A DNA stretch of 64,000 nucleotides. Origin: Falsihalocynthiibacter arcticus. Its GTDB lineage: Bacteria; Pseudomonadota; Alphaproteobacteria; Rhodobacterales; Rhodobacteraceae. The position numbers and the translations under genes were made by a program. This document shows, piece after piece, positions 1 through 10,700 of this stretch (positions are counted from its first letter, which is position 1; each line of letters begins with the position of its first letter). The stretch lies in the NCBI RefSeq assembly GCF_000812665.2, contig NZ_CP014327.1:248001-312000 (forward strand), written 5' to 3'. The notes below the pieces were generated by a model. The model worked only from the letters and a program-made list of their open reading frames with translations, had not been told where the DNA came from and did not search any database.

Positions 1-1
1 T

Positions 2-160
2 CAGAGCTGGCAATCCTTAAACGCCACACTTCGCAAATCCCAAGTAACTGCATTTAGCCCAGACGGCTTGGATTATGGCCTTTTGTATGAATGGGCGGCA
101 TTGGAAGAGAATGACATCGTGCGCCAGCCTCACCGCATTAAAGGCAGCTCCCATTCTTGA
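2..160 (+). CDS. C-terminal end of an unidentified protein (5' end outside window)
   Basis: Frame 2 is open from the left edge for 52 codons to a TGA at 158-160. The composition is protein-like, with a segment reading DGLDYGLLYEWAALEEND near the end, and it converges on nrdJ. No family is recognised. The alternative is a chance open frame at the edge, so confidence is low. The 86-residue antisense frame over the same stretch looks less protein-like and includes the terminator hairpin. Confidence 0.3.
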   Translation, partial: QSWQSLNATLRKSQVTAFSPDGLDYGLLYEWAALEENDIVRQPHRIKGSSHS

Positions 161-210
161 CGCGCTGTTAGAGATCCATTTGGATGACAACAGATGCTCG
201 GCCCTCGAAT

Positions 211-268
211 AAAAAATCCAGCTGGCATTCTTCAAACCCCAACGAGGTCCTTCGAATGCCAACTGGAT
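211..268 (-). terminator. Rho-independent terminator downstream of nrdJ
   Basis: The arms at 216-230 and 254-268 are 15-base inverted repeats with a single mismatch. Read on the minus strand the stem is followed by six T residues (211-216). It lies about 130 bases beyond the nrdJ stop codon. The bases between it and nrdJ (269-399) show no gene. Confidence 0.7.
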
Positions 269-399
269 GTTATTCAATCAGAAAGTATTGAGCAGACTTC
301 TCCCTCATCAAGAAACTGAGCTCTTGACAGGCCTTGCGCACACTATTGCTCTTTTTTGAGAAGACTATTCCTGTTTCTGCCTACTATGCAGCCATGCGA

Positions 400-2664
400 C
401 TACCCGCACTTGCTGTGACCACAATCCGAACAGGTCATGCAACCCTCTTTCATTTGCAGACTATATTGCCCACATGAGGGGCAGGCTTTCCCGCGCGGCG
501 CGCCGCCAATAGCCACAACGTCGGCTTGTGGGTCGGATTTTAGCCCCATCCCTTCGCCGGCAATGAACCCTGTGATGATAAGGTGACGTTCGATCACGCC
601 GCCGATAGCCGCAAGGATTGAAGGCACATATTTGCCCTCCATCCACGCGCCACCCCGAGGATCAAACACGGCCTTCAACTCTTCGACCACAAAGCTCACG
701 TCCCCGCCACGGCGGAACACGGCCGAAATCATCCGTGTAAGGGCAACCGTCCAAGCAAAATGCTCCATATTTTTGGAGTTGATAAACACCTCAAACGGAC
801 GACGATGACCACCAATAACAACGTCATTCACCGTGATGTAAATCGCATGCTCGCTGTCAGGCCATTTCAGCTTATATGTGTTTCCTTCAAGAGCTTGCGG
901 GCGATCCAATGGCTCCGTTATGTAAACAACGTCCGCCCCTGAATCGACTTCTGGAGCCTTTTCGCTTTCGCTCGATACAGACAAAACGCTGCCCGTTACG
1001 TCGTTGGGACGATAGGTTGTGCAACCTTTGCAGCCCTGATCCCATGCGGCCATATAAACCTCTTTGAAATCCTCAAAGCTGATATCTTCTGGGCAATTGA
1101 TGGTCTTGGAAATCGAGCTATCGATCCATTTTTGCGCGGCCGCTTGCATACGAACGTGATCAAGGGGCGCAAGGGTTTGCGCATTCACGAAATACTCGGG
1201 AAGTGCTTCGTCGCCTTTAATTTGACGCCACATATCCACTGCGTAATCCACGACTTCTTCTTCGGTGCGCGAGCCATCTTTTTGCAGAACTTTACGCGTA
1301 TAGGCATAGGCAAAGACCGGTTCAATTCCACTCGAAACATTGCCAGCATAGAGCGAAATCGTGCCCGTTGGCGCGATGGACGTCAAAAGCGCGTTGCGAA
1401 TTCCGTGCTTGCGGATCGCGTCGCGCACGTCGTCATCCATTTGCATCATGTTGCCGGTTGCCAGATATTTTTCGGCATCAAATAATGGGAACGCACCCTT
1501 TTCTTTCGCCAAGTCCACCGAGGCCAGATAGGCCGCGCGCGCAATAGCTTTCATCCAAGCTTCGGTCTGACGCGCGGCTTCCTCGGAACCATACTTCTGG
1601 CCAACCATCAAAAGCGCATCTGCAAGGCCTGTTACACCAAGACCAATCCGACGTTTCGCTGCCGCTTCTTGGGCCTGCGCCTCAAGGGGGAAACGGCTTT
1701 CGTCGACCACATTGTCCATCATACGAACGGCTGTAGCGACCAAATCAGAAAGCAACGCCTCGTCCAATGCCGCGGTCGTTTCAAAAGGATCAGACACCAA
1801 CCGCGCCATATTGATCGAACCCAAAAGGCACGCGCCATAGGGTGGTAGAGGTTGTTCGCCACAGGGGTTCGTCGCGGCAATTGTTTCGCAATAGCTTAGG
1901 TTATTAGCCTTATTAATTCGGTCGATAAAAATCACACCGGGTTCGGCATAATCATACGTGCCCTGCATGATCTTGTTCCACAAATCACGCGCTTGGATTG
2001 TGTGATAGATCGTGTCGTTAAACTTCAATTCCCAACTGCCGTCTGCTTTTACCGCTTCCATAAAATCATCGGTAATCAGCACGGAAAGGTTAAACATCCG
2101 CAGCCGCGCACTGTCTTTTTTGGCGGTGATGAAATCTTCGATATCGGGGTGGTCGCACCGCATTGTGGCCATCATCGCGCCGCGGCGGCTGCCTGCGGAC
2201 ATGATCGTGCGACACATAGAATCCCACACATCCATGAACGACAACGGCCCCGATGCATCCGCAGCCACGCCCATAACGCCCGCGCCTCTGGGGCGAATTG
2301 TTGAGAAATCGTAGCCAATGCCGCCGCCTTGCTGCATCGTCAGCGCGGCCTCTTTTAGCATGTCAAAAATGCCGCCCATGCTGTCGGGAACGGTGCCCAT
2401 AACAAAACAGTTGAAAAGCGTTACAGCGCGACCCGTACCTGCACCCGCTGTGATCCGACCTGCTGGCAAATATTTAAAGTCTTCAAGCGCTTCATAGAAT
2501 TTGCCTTCCCAATCGGAAGGCGTTTTTTCAACAGACGCTAGCGAGCGCGCGATCCGGCGCCAGCTATCTTCGACACTTGCATCAATGGCCGTCCCATCCG
2601 CATTTTTGAAGCGATACTTCATGTCCCAAATTTGTTCGGCGATAGGGGCAGAGAAACGGCTCAT
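400..2664 (-). CDS. nrdJ: Adenosylcobalamin-dependent (class II) ribonucleoside-diphosphate reductase
   Basis: This cytosolic enzyme reduces ribonucleotides to deoxyribonucleotides using adenosylcobalamin, independent of oxygen. The 754-residue product has the N-terminal ATP-cone-like start, the LFNCFVMG segment carrying a conserved cysteine, the NPCGEQPLPPYGACLLGSIN active-site region near residue 265, and a cysteine-rich C terminus (CPSCG, CMTCSDCG) typical of the redox tail that re-reduces the active site. The start ATG at 2664 has an AGGA Shine-Dalgarno sequence. It is transcribed alone, with a promoter at about 2700-2728 and a terminator at 211-268. No cobalamin riboswitch was seen upstream. 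Class II family assignment is firm; the 754-residue length marks the shorter NrdJ type, not the about 1200-residue version common in related genera. Confidence 0.95.
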   Translation of the reverse strand: MSRFSAPIAEQIWDMKYRFKNADGTAIDASVEDSWRRIARSLASVEKTPSDWEGKFYEALEDFKYLPAGRITAGAGTGRAVTLFNCFVMGTVPDSMGGIFDMLKEAALTMQQGGGIGYDFSTIRPRGAGVMGVAADASGPLSFMDVWDSMCRTIMSAGSRRGAMMATMRCDHPDIEDFITAKKDSARLRMFNLSVLITDDFMEAVKADGSWELKFNDTIYHTIQARDLWNKIMQGTYDYAEPGVIFIDRINKANNLSYCETIAATNPCGEQPLPPYGACLLGSINMARLVSDPFETTAALDEALLSDLVATAVRMMDNVVDESRFPLEAQAQEAAAKRRIGLGVTGLADALLMVGQKYGSEEAARQTEAWMKAIARAAYLASVDLAKEKGAFPLFDAEKYLATGNMMQMDDDVRDAIRKHGIRNALLTSIAPTGTISLYAGNVSSGIEPVFAYAYTRKVLQKDGSRTEEEVVDYAVDMWRQIKGDEALPEYFVNAQTLAPLDHVRMQAAAQKWIDSSISKTINCPEDISFEDFKEVYMAAWDQGCKGCTTYRPNDVTGSVLSVSSESEKAPEVDSGADVVYITEPLDRPQALEGNTYKLKWPDSEHAIYITVNDVVIGGHRRPFEVFINSKNMEHFAWTVALTRMISAVFRRGGDVSFVVEELKAVFDPRGGAWMEGKYVPSILAAIGGVIERHLIITGFIAGEGMGLKSDPQADVVAIGGAPRGKACPSCGQYSLQMKEGCMTCSDCGHSKCG

Positions 2665-2699
2665 AAGATAGTCCTGTGTTTGCGTGTGGCAGGGTGATT

Positions 2700-2737
2700 T
2701 TGATAAACTTTAATTGCAAATGGGTCAATTGCAATTA
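2700..2737 (-). promoter_or_regulatory. nrdJ promoter with palindromic operator candidate around the -35 box
   Basis: On the minus strand TTGACC (2723-2728), a 17-base spacer and TATCAA (2700-2705) make a good sigma-70-type promoter giving a leader of about 28 bases. A perfect 9-base inverted repeat, TAATTGCAA / TTGCAATTA at 2711-2719 and 2729-2737, has a 9-base gap that contains the -35 hexamer. A protein bound there would block polymerase. The cognate regulator is unknown. Confidence 0.55.
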
Positions 2738-2808
2738 GACCCCTTCTTGAAGTATGTTGTGGCCTAGGGCAAGAGTAATTTGTCCATATATTGGGGTTCG
2801 TTGCAAAT

Positions 2809-3231
2809 ATGACCATACATCTAGTAAAGCTATGCGTCGGCATCGAGTCGTTTGAACACTTGCAATCATTCCGCGAGGCGCGCGCCACCTCGCCAGAATC
2901 CCCCTCGCAACATGTAACCCGTATGTGGCCCAAACGCGAACCCGAATTGCTCGAGGGAGGCTCTCTTTATTGGGTCATTAAAGGAGTCATTCAAGCACGT
3001 CAGCGAATCCACTCGCTTGAAGAAAAAATCGGCGAAGATGGCATACGACGCTGCGCGATCCTGATGGAACCCGCGCTTATTCGGACACAGCCTGCGACGC
3101 GGCGCGCCTTCCAAGGATGGCGTTACCTAAAACCAGAAGATGCCCCCGCAGACCTTTTCCGCAGCACGCGCGCCGAAGATGAATTACCCGCCCATTTGGC
3201 AGCAGCCCTCGGCGAAATCGGCGTCCTATAG
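2809..3231 (+). CDS. DUF1489 family protein
   Basis: A 140-residue protein of the DUF1489 family, conserved across alphaproteobacteria and of unknown function. The start at 2809 gives the family-typical MTIHLVKLCVG opening; an in-frame start at 2791 would add six residues of no evident family character. Features seen are a basic patch (MWPKREPELL), a central segment rich in charged residues (RQRIHSLEEK) and the WRYLKPEDAP motif typical of the family. It reads divergently from nrdJ and ends eight bases before the hisG stop on the other strand. There is no signal peptide or membrane segment, so it is probably cytosolic. Confidence 0.85.
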   Translation: MTIHLVKLCVGIESFEHLQSFREARATSPESPSQHVTRMWPKREPELLEGGSLYWVIKGVIQARQRIHSLEEKIGEDGIRRCAILMEPALIRTQPATRRAFQGWRYLKPEDAPADLFRSTRAEDELPAHLAAALGEIGVL

Positions 3232-3239
3232 GGCCAGAA

Positions 3240-3938
3240 TTAATCCGATATTTCGAGCTTATCGAGCAAGTCCCGCAAAATTTTACGACCATCATTGCCC
3301 CAATCCGCATTGCGGGAGCGCAGCAGTGTGGCCTGCGATTTATGCACGACACCATCGACCAAAACCTTGAGGTGGTTGGCGCGCAATGTATCCCCAGTGG
3401 AGGTAATATCGGCTATCATTTCCGCGGTTTCGTGCTTTACTGTGCCCTCGGTCGCGCCTTGACTGTCCTCGAGTTGATAGTCGGCCACCCCATGATCCCG
3501 CAGAAAATCACGTACCAAACGGTGATACTTTGTCGCGATTCTCAGCCGCATTCCGTGTGTGGCGCGAAACTGTGCCGCCACCGCGTCAAGATCGTCCAGC
3601 GTTTCCACATCGACCCAACAGATTGGCACGGCGATAACAAGGTCGGCATGTCCAAAACCCATCAAGGCAAGTTCCGCCACTTGGTTTTCCCAGACGGCCA
3701 GTTTTTCGCGAATGAGGTCTGTGCCCGTCACTCCAAGATGTATGCGCCCAGCGGCCAATTCGCGCGGAATTTCACCCGCCGACATCAGCACCAGTTCAAC
3801 GCCTTCGACGCCCTCAATGGCCCCTGCGTATTCTCGCTCCGACCCCGTGCGGCGCAGCGAAATACCTCGCGCCCCAAACCAGTCAAAGGTTTTTTCCATC
3901 AATCGCCCTTTGGACGGCACACCAATTTTGATCGTCAT
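3240..3938 (-). CDS. hisG: ATP phosphoribosyltransferase catalytic subunit, short form
   Basis: Catalyses the first step of histidine biosynthesis, joining ATP and PRPP to phosphoribosyl-ATP. At 232 residues it is the short HisG form that lacks the C-terminal regulatory domain and works in a hetero-octamer with HisZ, encoded directly upstream. The [13 protein letters not shown] opening, the GVTGTDLI loop and the STGDTLRANHLK PRPP-binding region near the C terminus are visible. The ATG at 3938 overlaps the hisZ stop by four bases, indicating translational coupling; an upstream in-frame start at 3962 would extend into hisZ and is less likely. Confidence 0.95.
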   Translation of the reverse strand: MTIKIGVPSKGRLMEKTFDWFGARGISLRRTGSEREYAGAIEGVEGVELVLMSAGEIPRELAAGRIHLGVTGTDLIREKLAVWENQVAELALMGFGHADLVIAVPICWVDVETLDDLDAVAAQFRATHGMRLRIATKYHRLVRDFLRDHGVADYQLEDSQGATEGTVKHETAEMIADITSTGDTLRANHLKVLVDGVVHKSQATLLRSRNADWGNDGRKILRDLLDKLEISD

Positions 3939-5041
3939 ATCGTGCCCTCCCTCAGGCCCCAAGTCAGCCCTGGTCTTACAACGCCTCCAACCGCGGGAAT
4001 CGACGCTCCCTGCCCCAAAACACGGGTCAACGCATCATAACGCCCCCCCGTCGCGACAGGGGGTAAATCTGGGCGGCCCGACACATAGAACCCGAAAACG
4101 AATCCATCGTAATACTCCATCGTGCTGCGCCCATAGGACGTTTCAAAATCGAGGCTATCCACATCCACCCCAAGCTCAGACATCGCGTCCAGTCGTTTGG
4201 ACAGCTGCTCAACAGCAGGCCCAATCGACGGTAAATCAATCGCAATGTCATGCAGAGCTTCGACCACATTTGGGGCCGTTTCTCGCAGCTTTAAAATCTC
4301 CTCCAGAATCTCGACCTCTCCTGCGGAAATCGCGGGAGATTTCGCGTCCTCTTCCAGGTATCTTAGGCGCGCTGCGATCTCGGCGGCGCTACGTTGGCCG
4401 ACAAAAGTTCCCGCATTCTCGATCATCTGTTCGGCCGACAGTGTGCGTAATTTCTTAAGCATCTTCAGACGGCTCGCGGGCGCGGGTTTACGTCCGCCAA
4501 AACGGTCCAGAAGGGCGCGGAAACGATGAGGGCGCCAAATGTGGCGCAGCAAGGCCGCGCGGCGTCGCTCGGTTGTTCCCAACCCTTTGACCGCCGCCAT
4601 AAGAATCCCAATATCGCCCGTCGCAGCGCGCAGGCCCAAAGGCGAAAGCACCTCTTGGAACAACGCAAAGACTTCGGCATCGGAGGCCGCTGGATCAGCA
4701 CCATCAAACAACTCGTAGCCAACTTGAAAATACTCATTCGCTCGTGCAGTATCTTCTTCTTGCCGACGAAAAACTTCGCCCGCATAGGCATAGCGCGCAG
4801 GGGATGCGCCACTTTTCATATGCATTTGCACAACGGGCACCGTGAAATCAGGACGCAACATTTGCTCGCCGCGCAAGGGGTCGTTGGTCACATAAGCGCG
4901 TGCGCGAATGTCCTCACCATAGAGGTCCAAAAGCGTTTCGGCGGGTTGCAGGATATCGGTATCAACGACCTGCGCACCAGCGGCGATAAAAAACGCCTGA
5001 AGACGGGCGGCTTCGTCGCGGACTTCAGGTTTCTGAGTCAT
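3935..5041 (-). CDS. hisZ: ATP phosphoribosyltransferase regulatory subunit
   Basis: HisZ is a catalytically inactive histidyl-tRNA-synthetase paralogue that binds histidine and activates or inhibits short HisG. The 368-residue product keeps the class II synthetase-like fold: [14 protein letters not shown] resembles motif 2 surroundings, and the C-terminal half has [11 protein letters not shown] and [12 protein letters not shown], matching the histidine-binding part of HisS. It overlaps the hisS stop region by 17 bases and hisG by four, so hisS-hisZ-hisG forms one minus-strand operon. Distinction from HisS rests on length and on the absence of the anticodon-binding domain. Confidence 0.93.
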   Translation of the reverse strand: MTQKPEVRDEAARLQAFFIAAGAQVVDTDILQPAETLLDLYGEDIRARAYVTNDPLRGEQMLRPDFTVPVVQMHMKSGASPARYAYAGEVFRRQEEDTARANEYFQVGYELFDGADPAASDAEVFALFQEVLSPLGLRAATGDIGILMAAVKGLGTTERRRAALLRHIWRPHRFRALLDRFGGRKPAPASRLKMLKKLRTLSAEQMIENAGTFVGQRSAAEIAARLRYLEEDAKSPAISAGEVEILEEILKLRETAPNVVEALHDIAIDLPSIGPAVEQLSKRLDAMSELGVDVDSLDFETSYGRSTMEYYDGFVFGFYVSGRPDLPPVATGGRYDALTRVLGQGASIPAVGGVVRPGLTWGLREGTI

Positions 5042-6533
5042 CGCTCTGCCCCTTTAACATGGCTTGCACTTGTGCGACCAATTCGTCGCGTGGCACTTCG
5101 ATTTGGCTCGGGCGGGATTTCCATTCCTCAAGCGTCGCATTCTCGGCAATTTTCGCACCCAAAATGAGGTCTTTGATCTGAACAACGCCAGCCACGGCCT
5201 CGTCGCCACCCTGAATGATCGCAATCGGGGAATGGCGATTGTCGGCATATTTCAACTGGTTGCCAAAGTTTTTCGGATTGCCCAAATAGACTTCGGCGCG
5301 AATGCCCGCTTGGCGCAATTCCGCGACCATTGTTTGGTAATCGGCCATGCGGGCCTTATCCATCACGGTCACAACAACCGGTCCTGCAGTGCGGGTATCG
5401 ACACGTCCCTTGGCCGTCAAAGCCGCCAACAGGCGGTCGACGCCAATCGAGACTCCCGTTGCTGGGACCTCTTGACCGGTAAATCTCTTCACAAGATCGT
5501 CGTAACGACCTCCGCCTGCGACGGAGCCAAATTGGCGCTTATTGCCCTTTTCGTCGAGCACTTCAAAAGTCAATTCGGCCTCATAAACGGGCCCAGTATA
5601 GTAGCCCAATCCACGTACAACAGCAGGATCAATCTCAATGCGATCACTCGCATAGCCCTGTGCGGCGAGCAATTCCGCAATCGTTTCAAGTTCGTCGACA
5701 CCTTCAGCACCAACGGCCGACCCCGCGACCAATTCGCGCAAACGCGCCACGGTTAAGGCGCCTGTTTCGCGCTTGGCCGCCATGAATCCCATGACCACAT
5801 CGGCCTGCGCCTCTGTCAATCCAGCGCCATCGGTGAAGTCGCCACTCGCGTCTTTACGGCCCGCGCCAAGAAGTGCGCGCACGCCCGTTTCGCCTAGACG
5901 ATCCAACTTATCAATCGCCCGCAAAACAATCCCGCGTTCGGCTTCAAATTTCTCCGGATCAGACGGGTCAAGAACTCCCGCGACTTCCATCACGCCGTTC
6001 AAAACCTTACGGTTATTCACCCGCACAATATAGTCGCCGCGCTCGATTCCGACCTGCTCAAGCGTGTCCGACAACATCGCGCAAATCTCGGCGTCAGCAG
6101 CAACACTTGCGGTGCCAACAGTATCCGCATCGCACTGATAAAACTGCCGAAAACGTCCAGGTCCTGGCTTCTCATTGCGCCAAACTGGCCCCATCGCATA
6201 GCGGCGATAGGGCGTGGGCAAATCATTGCGGTGCTGCGCGAAAACCCGCGCCAAGGGGGCGGTCATGTCATAGCGCAACGCCACCCAACCAGAATCCTCT
6301 TCTTCCCACGCAAAAACACCCGCATTCGGGCGCTCCACATCGGGAAGGAACTTGCCCAAAGCCTCAACTGTCTCAACGGCAGCGGTCTCAAGAGCATCAA
6401 ATCCATAACGATGATACACTTCGGCAATCTGATCGAGCATCTGTTTGCGCGCCGTCACTTCGGCACCAAAATAATCGCGGAATCCCTTGGGAGTAATCGC
6501 CTTGGGACGCGGTTGTTTTTTCTGCTTGGCCAT
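5025..6533 (-). CDS. hisS: Histidyl-tRNA synthetase
   Basis: Charges tRNA-His with histidine in the cytosol. The 502-residue protein has class II aminoacyl-tRNA synthetase motifs: the PKGFRDYFG opening, the [16 protein letters not shown] motif 2 neighbourhood, [19 protein letters not shown], the [11 protein letters not shown] and [12 protein letters not shown] histidine-specific motifs, and a C-terminal anticodon-binding domain (VVVTVMD onward). It is the first gene of the hisS-hisZ-hisG operon. The 107-base gap to divergent slyX must hold both promoters. It is longer than the about 420-residue bacterial norm, as is common in alphaproteobacteria. Confidence 0.95.
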   Translation of the reverse strand: MAKQKKQPRPKAITPKGFRDYFGAEVTARKQMLDQIAEVYHRYGFDALETAAVETVEALGKFLPDVERPNAGVFAWEEEDSGWVALRYDMTAPLARVFAQHRNDLPTPYRRYAMGPVWRNEKPGPGRFRQFYQCDADTVGTASVAADAEICAMLSDTLEQVGIERGDYIVRVNNRKVLNGVMEVAGVLDPSDPEKFEAERGIVLRAIDKLDRLGETGVRALLGAGRKDASGDFTDGAGLTEAQADVVMGFMAAKRETGALTVARLRELVAGSAVGAEGVDELETIAELLAAQGYASDRIEIDPAVVRGLGYYTGPVYEAELTFEVLDEKGNKRQFGSVAGGGRYDDLVKRFTGQEVPATGVSIGVDRLLAALTAKGRVDTRTAGPVVVTVMDKARMADYQTMVAELRQAGIRAEVYLGNPKNFGNQLKYADNRHSPIAIIQGGDEAVAGVVQIKDLILGAKIAENATLEEWKSRPSQIEVPRDELVAQVQAMLKGQSDDSET

Positions 6534-6640
6534 GTCTTGCCCTCATCGCAATGTCTACGCTTTGGGCTTTATCGCGCGACGCGCTTGGGAGCAAGGTAAA
6601 GGCTCTAGAATTCAGCGATCTGTGGTGATATGGCAGGCCT

Positions 6641-6850
6641 ATGAGCGAAAAACGTATCACGCAAATCGAAGAAGAGATGGCCCATTTGACCCGCGCGGTC
6701 GAGGACCTGTCCGATATTGTTGCGCGTATGGATACTGAAAACAGCCTTCTGAAGCACCGTGTGCAAATGCTCCTGCAACGCGAAGCGGAACGAGAATCTC
6801 AAGGGGGCGGCGGCGCGGTTCTTACGGACCAACGCCCACCTCATTGGTAG
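6641..6850 (+). CDS. slyX: SlyX family protein
   Basis: A 69-residue SlyX-type protein. Nearly the whole length up to about residue 50 is a predicted coiled coil with heptad-spaced hydrophobics (ITQIEEEMAHLTRAVEDLSD), followed by the characteristic PPHW C terminus. The molecular role of SlyX is not known; it is a small cytosolic protein found widely in proteobacteria. It is divergent from hisS and convergent with the lipoprotein gene that ends ten bases away. Despite its small size the family signature makes it a real gene. Confidence 0.85.
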   Translation: MSEKRITQIEEEMAHLTRAVEDLSDIVARMDTENSLLKHRVQMLLQREAERESQGGGGAVLTDQRPPHW

Positions 6851-6860
6851 AAATCTAGCG

Positions 6861-7574
6861 TTATTTCACCAAGGTGCTCGCACGGATTTTACCATTGTGA
6901 AGCAAAACTTCAGCCCATTCTCCAACACCACCAAACGCTCCATAAAGTGTAACCAAAGCAGTTGATTTCGCGAGCGTATTCATTTTCTTCTCGCCACAGG
7001 CCACGCCCTTTCCGACGTTACATTTCTGCCCCTTGATGACCTCATAGGCCATGTCAGTATCCGAATAGGGGACCGATTTCCCCTTCACTTCATAGCGCAT
7101 AATTTCATGCAATTGTAGGTCGCCAAACATCGCCACAGCAGCGGTAAATTTCCGTGGGCAGTTGTCTGAAAAACCTGTGATGTAAAAATCATGTGGGGTT
7201 TTGGTTGAGGGATTAGAATCATAGAGGAAAAGTTTCGAGCCCTTTGCCGGATACCCTTCGATTTTCGTTCCCATCGCCCTTTTAGAAATCCCGCAAGCTT
7301 TGATAGCCACGCCCAGCGGCGCAGGCCCCGTTGCAATTGTGGCCTCCGCATTATTGGCTTTATTTCCAGATAGGCGCGAAAAGAAACTCTGTTCATTTGG
7401 ATCGGCAACTAGGGAGGTTTTCGCGCCGTTTGGCGCTCCTTCAAGTTGGCTGATTGTCGTGATCTCTTGGTCTGGCGCGTCTGATTCTTGCACCGGCGTT
7501 GTCGTCGCCTGACAGCCAGCCAAGAAGATGATCATTGCGCAAACGCATGGTTTCCCGAGCAGTTTTAACGTCAT
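6861..7574 (-). CDS. Uncharacterised lipoprotein
   Basis: Product of 237 residues whose N terminus (MTLKLLGKP, a hydrophobic core, then FLAGC) is a clear lipoprotein signal with the acylated cysteine near residue 21. The mature part has a low-complexity linker rich in T, Q and D, then a domain with four or more cysteines (KACGISK, NCPRKF, QKCNVGKGVACGEK) that may form disulfides in the periplasm. No family is recognised. Start 7574 was chosen because it opens the signal peptide directly; an in-frame start at 7628 adds a hydrophilic stretch before it. It lies 146 bases beyond the dnaE stop and may have its own promoter there. Confidence 0.75.
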   Translation of the reverse strand: MTLKLLGKPCVCAMIIFLAGCQATTTPVQESDAPDQEITTISQLEGAPNGAKTSLVADPNEQSFFSRLSGNKANNAEATIATGPAPLGVAIKACGISKRAMGTKIEGYPAKGSKLFLYDSNPSTKTPHDFYITGFSDNCPRKFTAAVAMFGDLQLHEIMRYEVKGKSVPYSDTDMAYEVIKGQKCNVGKGVACGEKKMNTLAKSTALVTLYGAFGGVGEWAEVLLHNGKIRASTLVK

Positions 7575-7720
7575 TCTATCCCCCAAAAGAGGCGCGGAGC
7601 TGTTTTCCCCAGCCTTCTTTGCCCTCAATTCACGGTGTTTTTACGTGAATTTTGATTCACAAAGCAATAACCACGTTTAAAACTCGGCGATTAAACGCCT
7701 TCAGGGACCCCGAAGTTTGC

Positions 7721-10700
7721 CTATGTAAACTCTTCCACCGTCACCACACCGCCCAGCGATTTGAGCGCGCTTTTGATCTGCGGGCTTACAGGATATTCTT
7801 TGCCCAACTCCATCTCAACCTCCCCTGGAAGGCTCGGATCGAGCAAGCAAAAAGAGATCGGTCCGCGATTGCGATTGGCTTTATCATCAAGCGCGCGCTC
7901 CAAAACCGACGCAACCGAAGTTGCCGCTTCCACGGTTTCGATAAACACCTTCAAACCCTTGGTGCCAGCCTCCGCGACGACCCCGTCGATGGGGGTCACG
8001 CTACGGGCGATGGGATCAAACTGACCGTCCTCGAATTTCGCCTCAATGGTCATCACAACGCGGGATGTTTTCTCCAAAACCGCGCGGGTCGCCTCAAAAT
8101 CTTTACAAAACATCGCCATGCCCGAGATCTGGCTTGTTGGGTCAGAAATATTCATCCGAAAAAACTGAGTGCCGCGTCCGGATTTTCGTTGCTGAAGACC
8201 CGAAACAATCACTCCGACTTTGCAAATTGCCGCGCCTGTTCGCTCGGCTTTCTCCCGCGCTTCATCGAGGGAAATCACGCCCTTGCGCTTAAGCGGCGCC
8301 ATATAATCATCCAACGGGTGACCCGAAAGATAGAACCCAATCGCTTTATTTTCCTCAGATAAACGATCGTCCGAATTCCAATCTTCGACTCCTGAAAGGC
8401 GCGGTTCGGGCAAGTCGTCGCCCGCCTCGCCAAAGAGCGAAACCTGATTTGACGCGCGCTGTTCGTGTATGGCGGCGGAGTAGCCCACCAACACATCAAG
8501 GCTTTCAAAAACCCGCCGCCGATTGGGATCAAGCTGATCAAACGCCCCTGCCCGTGCAAGCATTTCAAGGGGGCGTTTCCCGACGCGTTTCATGTCGGCC
8601 CGACGTGCGAAATCATAGAGCGTCGCAAATGGCTTCCCACCCGCCCCGTCTGGTCCCGGCTCGCGGGCCTTCACGATCAGCCCCATCGCATCCGCACCGA
8701 CGTTTTTCAACCCGCCCAGCGCATAGACAACTTTACCCTCGTAAACGGTAAACGTCTCCAACGAACGGTTCACACAGGGCGGGATAATTTCGATATCCAA
8801 CCCGCGCCGCACCTCTTCGGCATAGACCGAAAGCTTGTCCGTAAGGTGCAAATCACAGTTCATCACACCGGCCATAAATTCGACGGGATGGTTCGCTTTT
8901 AGCCACGCTGTTTGATAGGACACAACCGCATAGGCCGCTGCGTGGGATTTATTGAAACCATAGTTGGCAAATTTCTCGAGAAGGTCGAAAACCTCGCTGG
9001 CCTTCTTCTTGGCAACGCCGTTCTCGCCCGCGCCTTTTTCGAATTTAGGCCGCTCGGCGTCCATTGCCTCTTTGATCTTTTTACCCATCGCACGACGCAG
9101 CAAATCCGCGCCCCCTAGTGAGTAGCCCGCCATGACCTGAGCGATCTGCATCACCTGTTCCTGATAGACGATAATTCCTTGAGTTTCCTCGAGAATATGG
9201 TCAATCAGCGGATGGACGGATTCAATTTCTTTGAGGCCGTTTTTGACCTCACAATAGGTCGGAATATTTTCCATCGGACCGGGCCGATAGAGCGCAACAA
9301 GCGCCACAATATCCTCAATACAGTTGGGCTTCATACGCCGAAGCGCATCCATCATGCCCGAGCTCTCAACCTGAAAAACCGCGACGGTTTTCGCGCTGGC
9401 ATAGAGCTTGTAGGTCAGTTCATCGTCCAAAGGAATCGTGCCTATATCGACGTCAATTCCGCGAAGTTTCAGTAAGTTGAGCGCGGACTGAATGACCGTC
9501 AGAGTTTTAAGGCCCAAAAAGTCGAATTTCACCAATCCGGCTTGCTCAACCCATTTCATATTAAACTGGGTCGCGGGCATATCTGAACGCGGATCTTGAT
9601 AGAGTGGAACGAGTTGATCAAGGGGGCGATCCCCGATCACAACACCCGCCGCGTGGGTCGACGCATTGCGCAATAGGCCCTCGACTTGCTGGGCATAATC
9701 CAACAGCCGCGCAACAACTTCTTCGGTGCGCGCTTCTTCACGCAAACGCGGCTCGTCCTTTAGGGCCTGAGCGATCGAAACCGGCTTAACCCCCTCCACG
9801 GGGATCAGTTTTGACAGACGATCGACCTGCCCATAGGGCATCTGCAAAACGCGTCCGATATCGCGGATGGCGGCCTTACTCAGAAGGGCCCCGAAGGTGA
9901 TGATTTGCCCAACTTTATCGCGGCCATATTTTTGCTGTACATAGCGGATCACCTCTTCGCGGCGGTCCATGCAAAAATCGATATCGAAATCCGGCATCGA
10001 GACCCGCTCTGGGTTCAAAAACCGTTCAAAAAGAAGGGAGTAGCGCAGTGGATCAAGGTCGGTAATGGTCAGCGCATAAGCCACCAACGACCCCGCGCCA
10101 GACCCACGACCCGGCCCCACCGGAATGTCATGCTCCTTGGCCCAGTGGATGAAGTCGGCAACGATCAAAAAATAGCCAGGGAACCCCATGCCCTCAATGA
10201 TGCCCAACTCAAAATCCAGCCGCTCTTGGTAGGCTTCCAAACTCACAGCATGAGGAATAATCGCGAGCCGTGCCTGTAGGCCCTCATTCGCTTGACGACG
10301 CAACTCCACGACCTCATCGTCGGCGAATTTCGGCAAAATCGGATCGCGCAGCGCCGCCTTAAAGGCGCAGCGTTTTGCAATTTCAACGGTATTTTCAATC
10401 GCCTCGGGAAGGTCCGCAAACAGGGTGATCATCTCCTGTTGCGACTTAAAATAATGCTGCGGTGTTAGCTTGCGGCGCGGTTGTTGCTGGTCAACATAGG
10501 CCCCCTCAGAGATGCAAATAAGCGCATCATGCGCCGCGTACATGTCGGATTTAGGAAAATAGACGTCATTGGTCGCCACCAGCGGCAAATCCCGCGCATA
10601 GGCCATCTCGACAAACCCGCGTTCGGTTGCTTGTTCGGCCTCTGTCGTTTGGCCGCCCTCTCCGGGATGGCGCTGCAACTCCACATAAAGGCGGCCATCA

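Noticed and set aside
17-277. 86-codon minus-strand frame at the left edge
   Set aside because: It contains the terminator hairpin of nrdJ and has no family resemblance.
2747-2796. Two NrdR-box-like sequences upstream of nrdJ
   Set aside because: They match only about 9 and 10 of 16 consensus positions, and their centres are 34 bases apart instead of the usual 31-32, so I did not call them.
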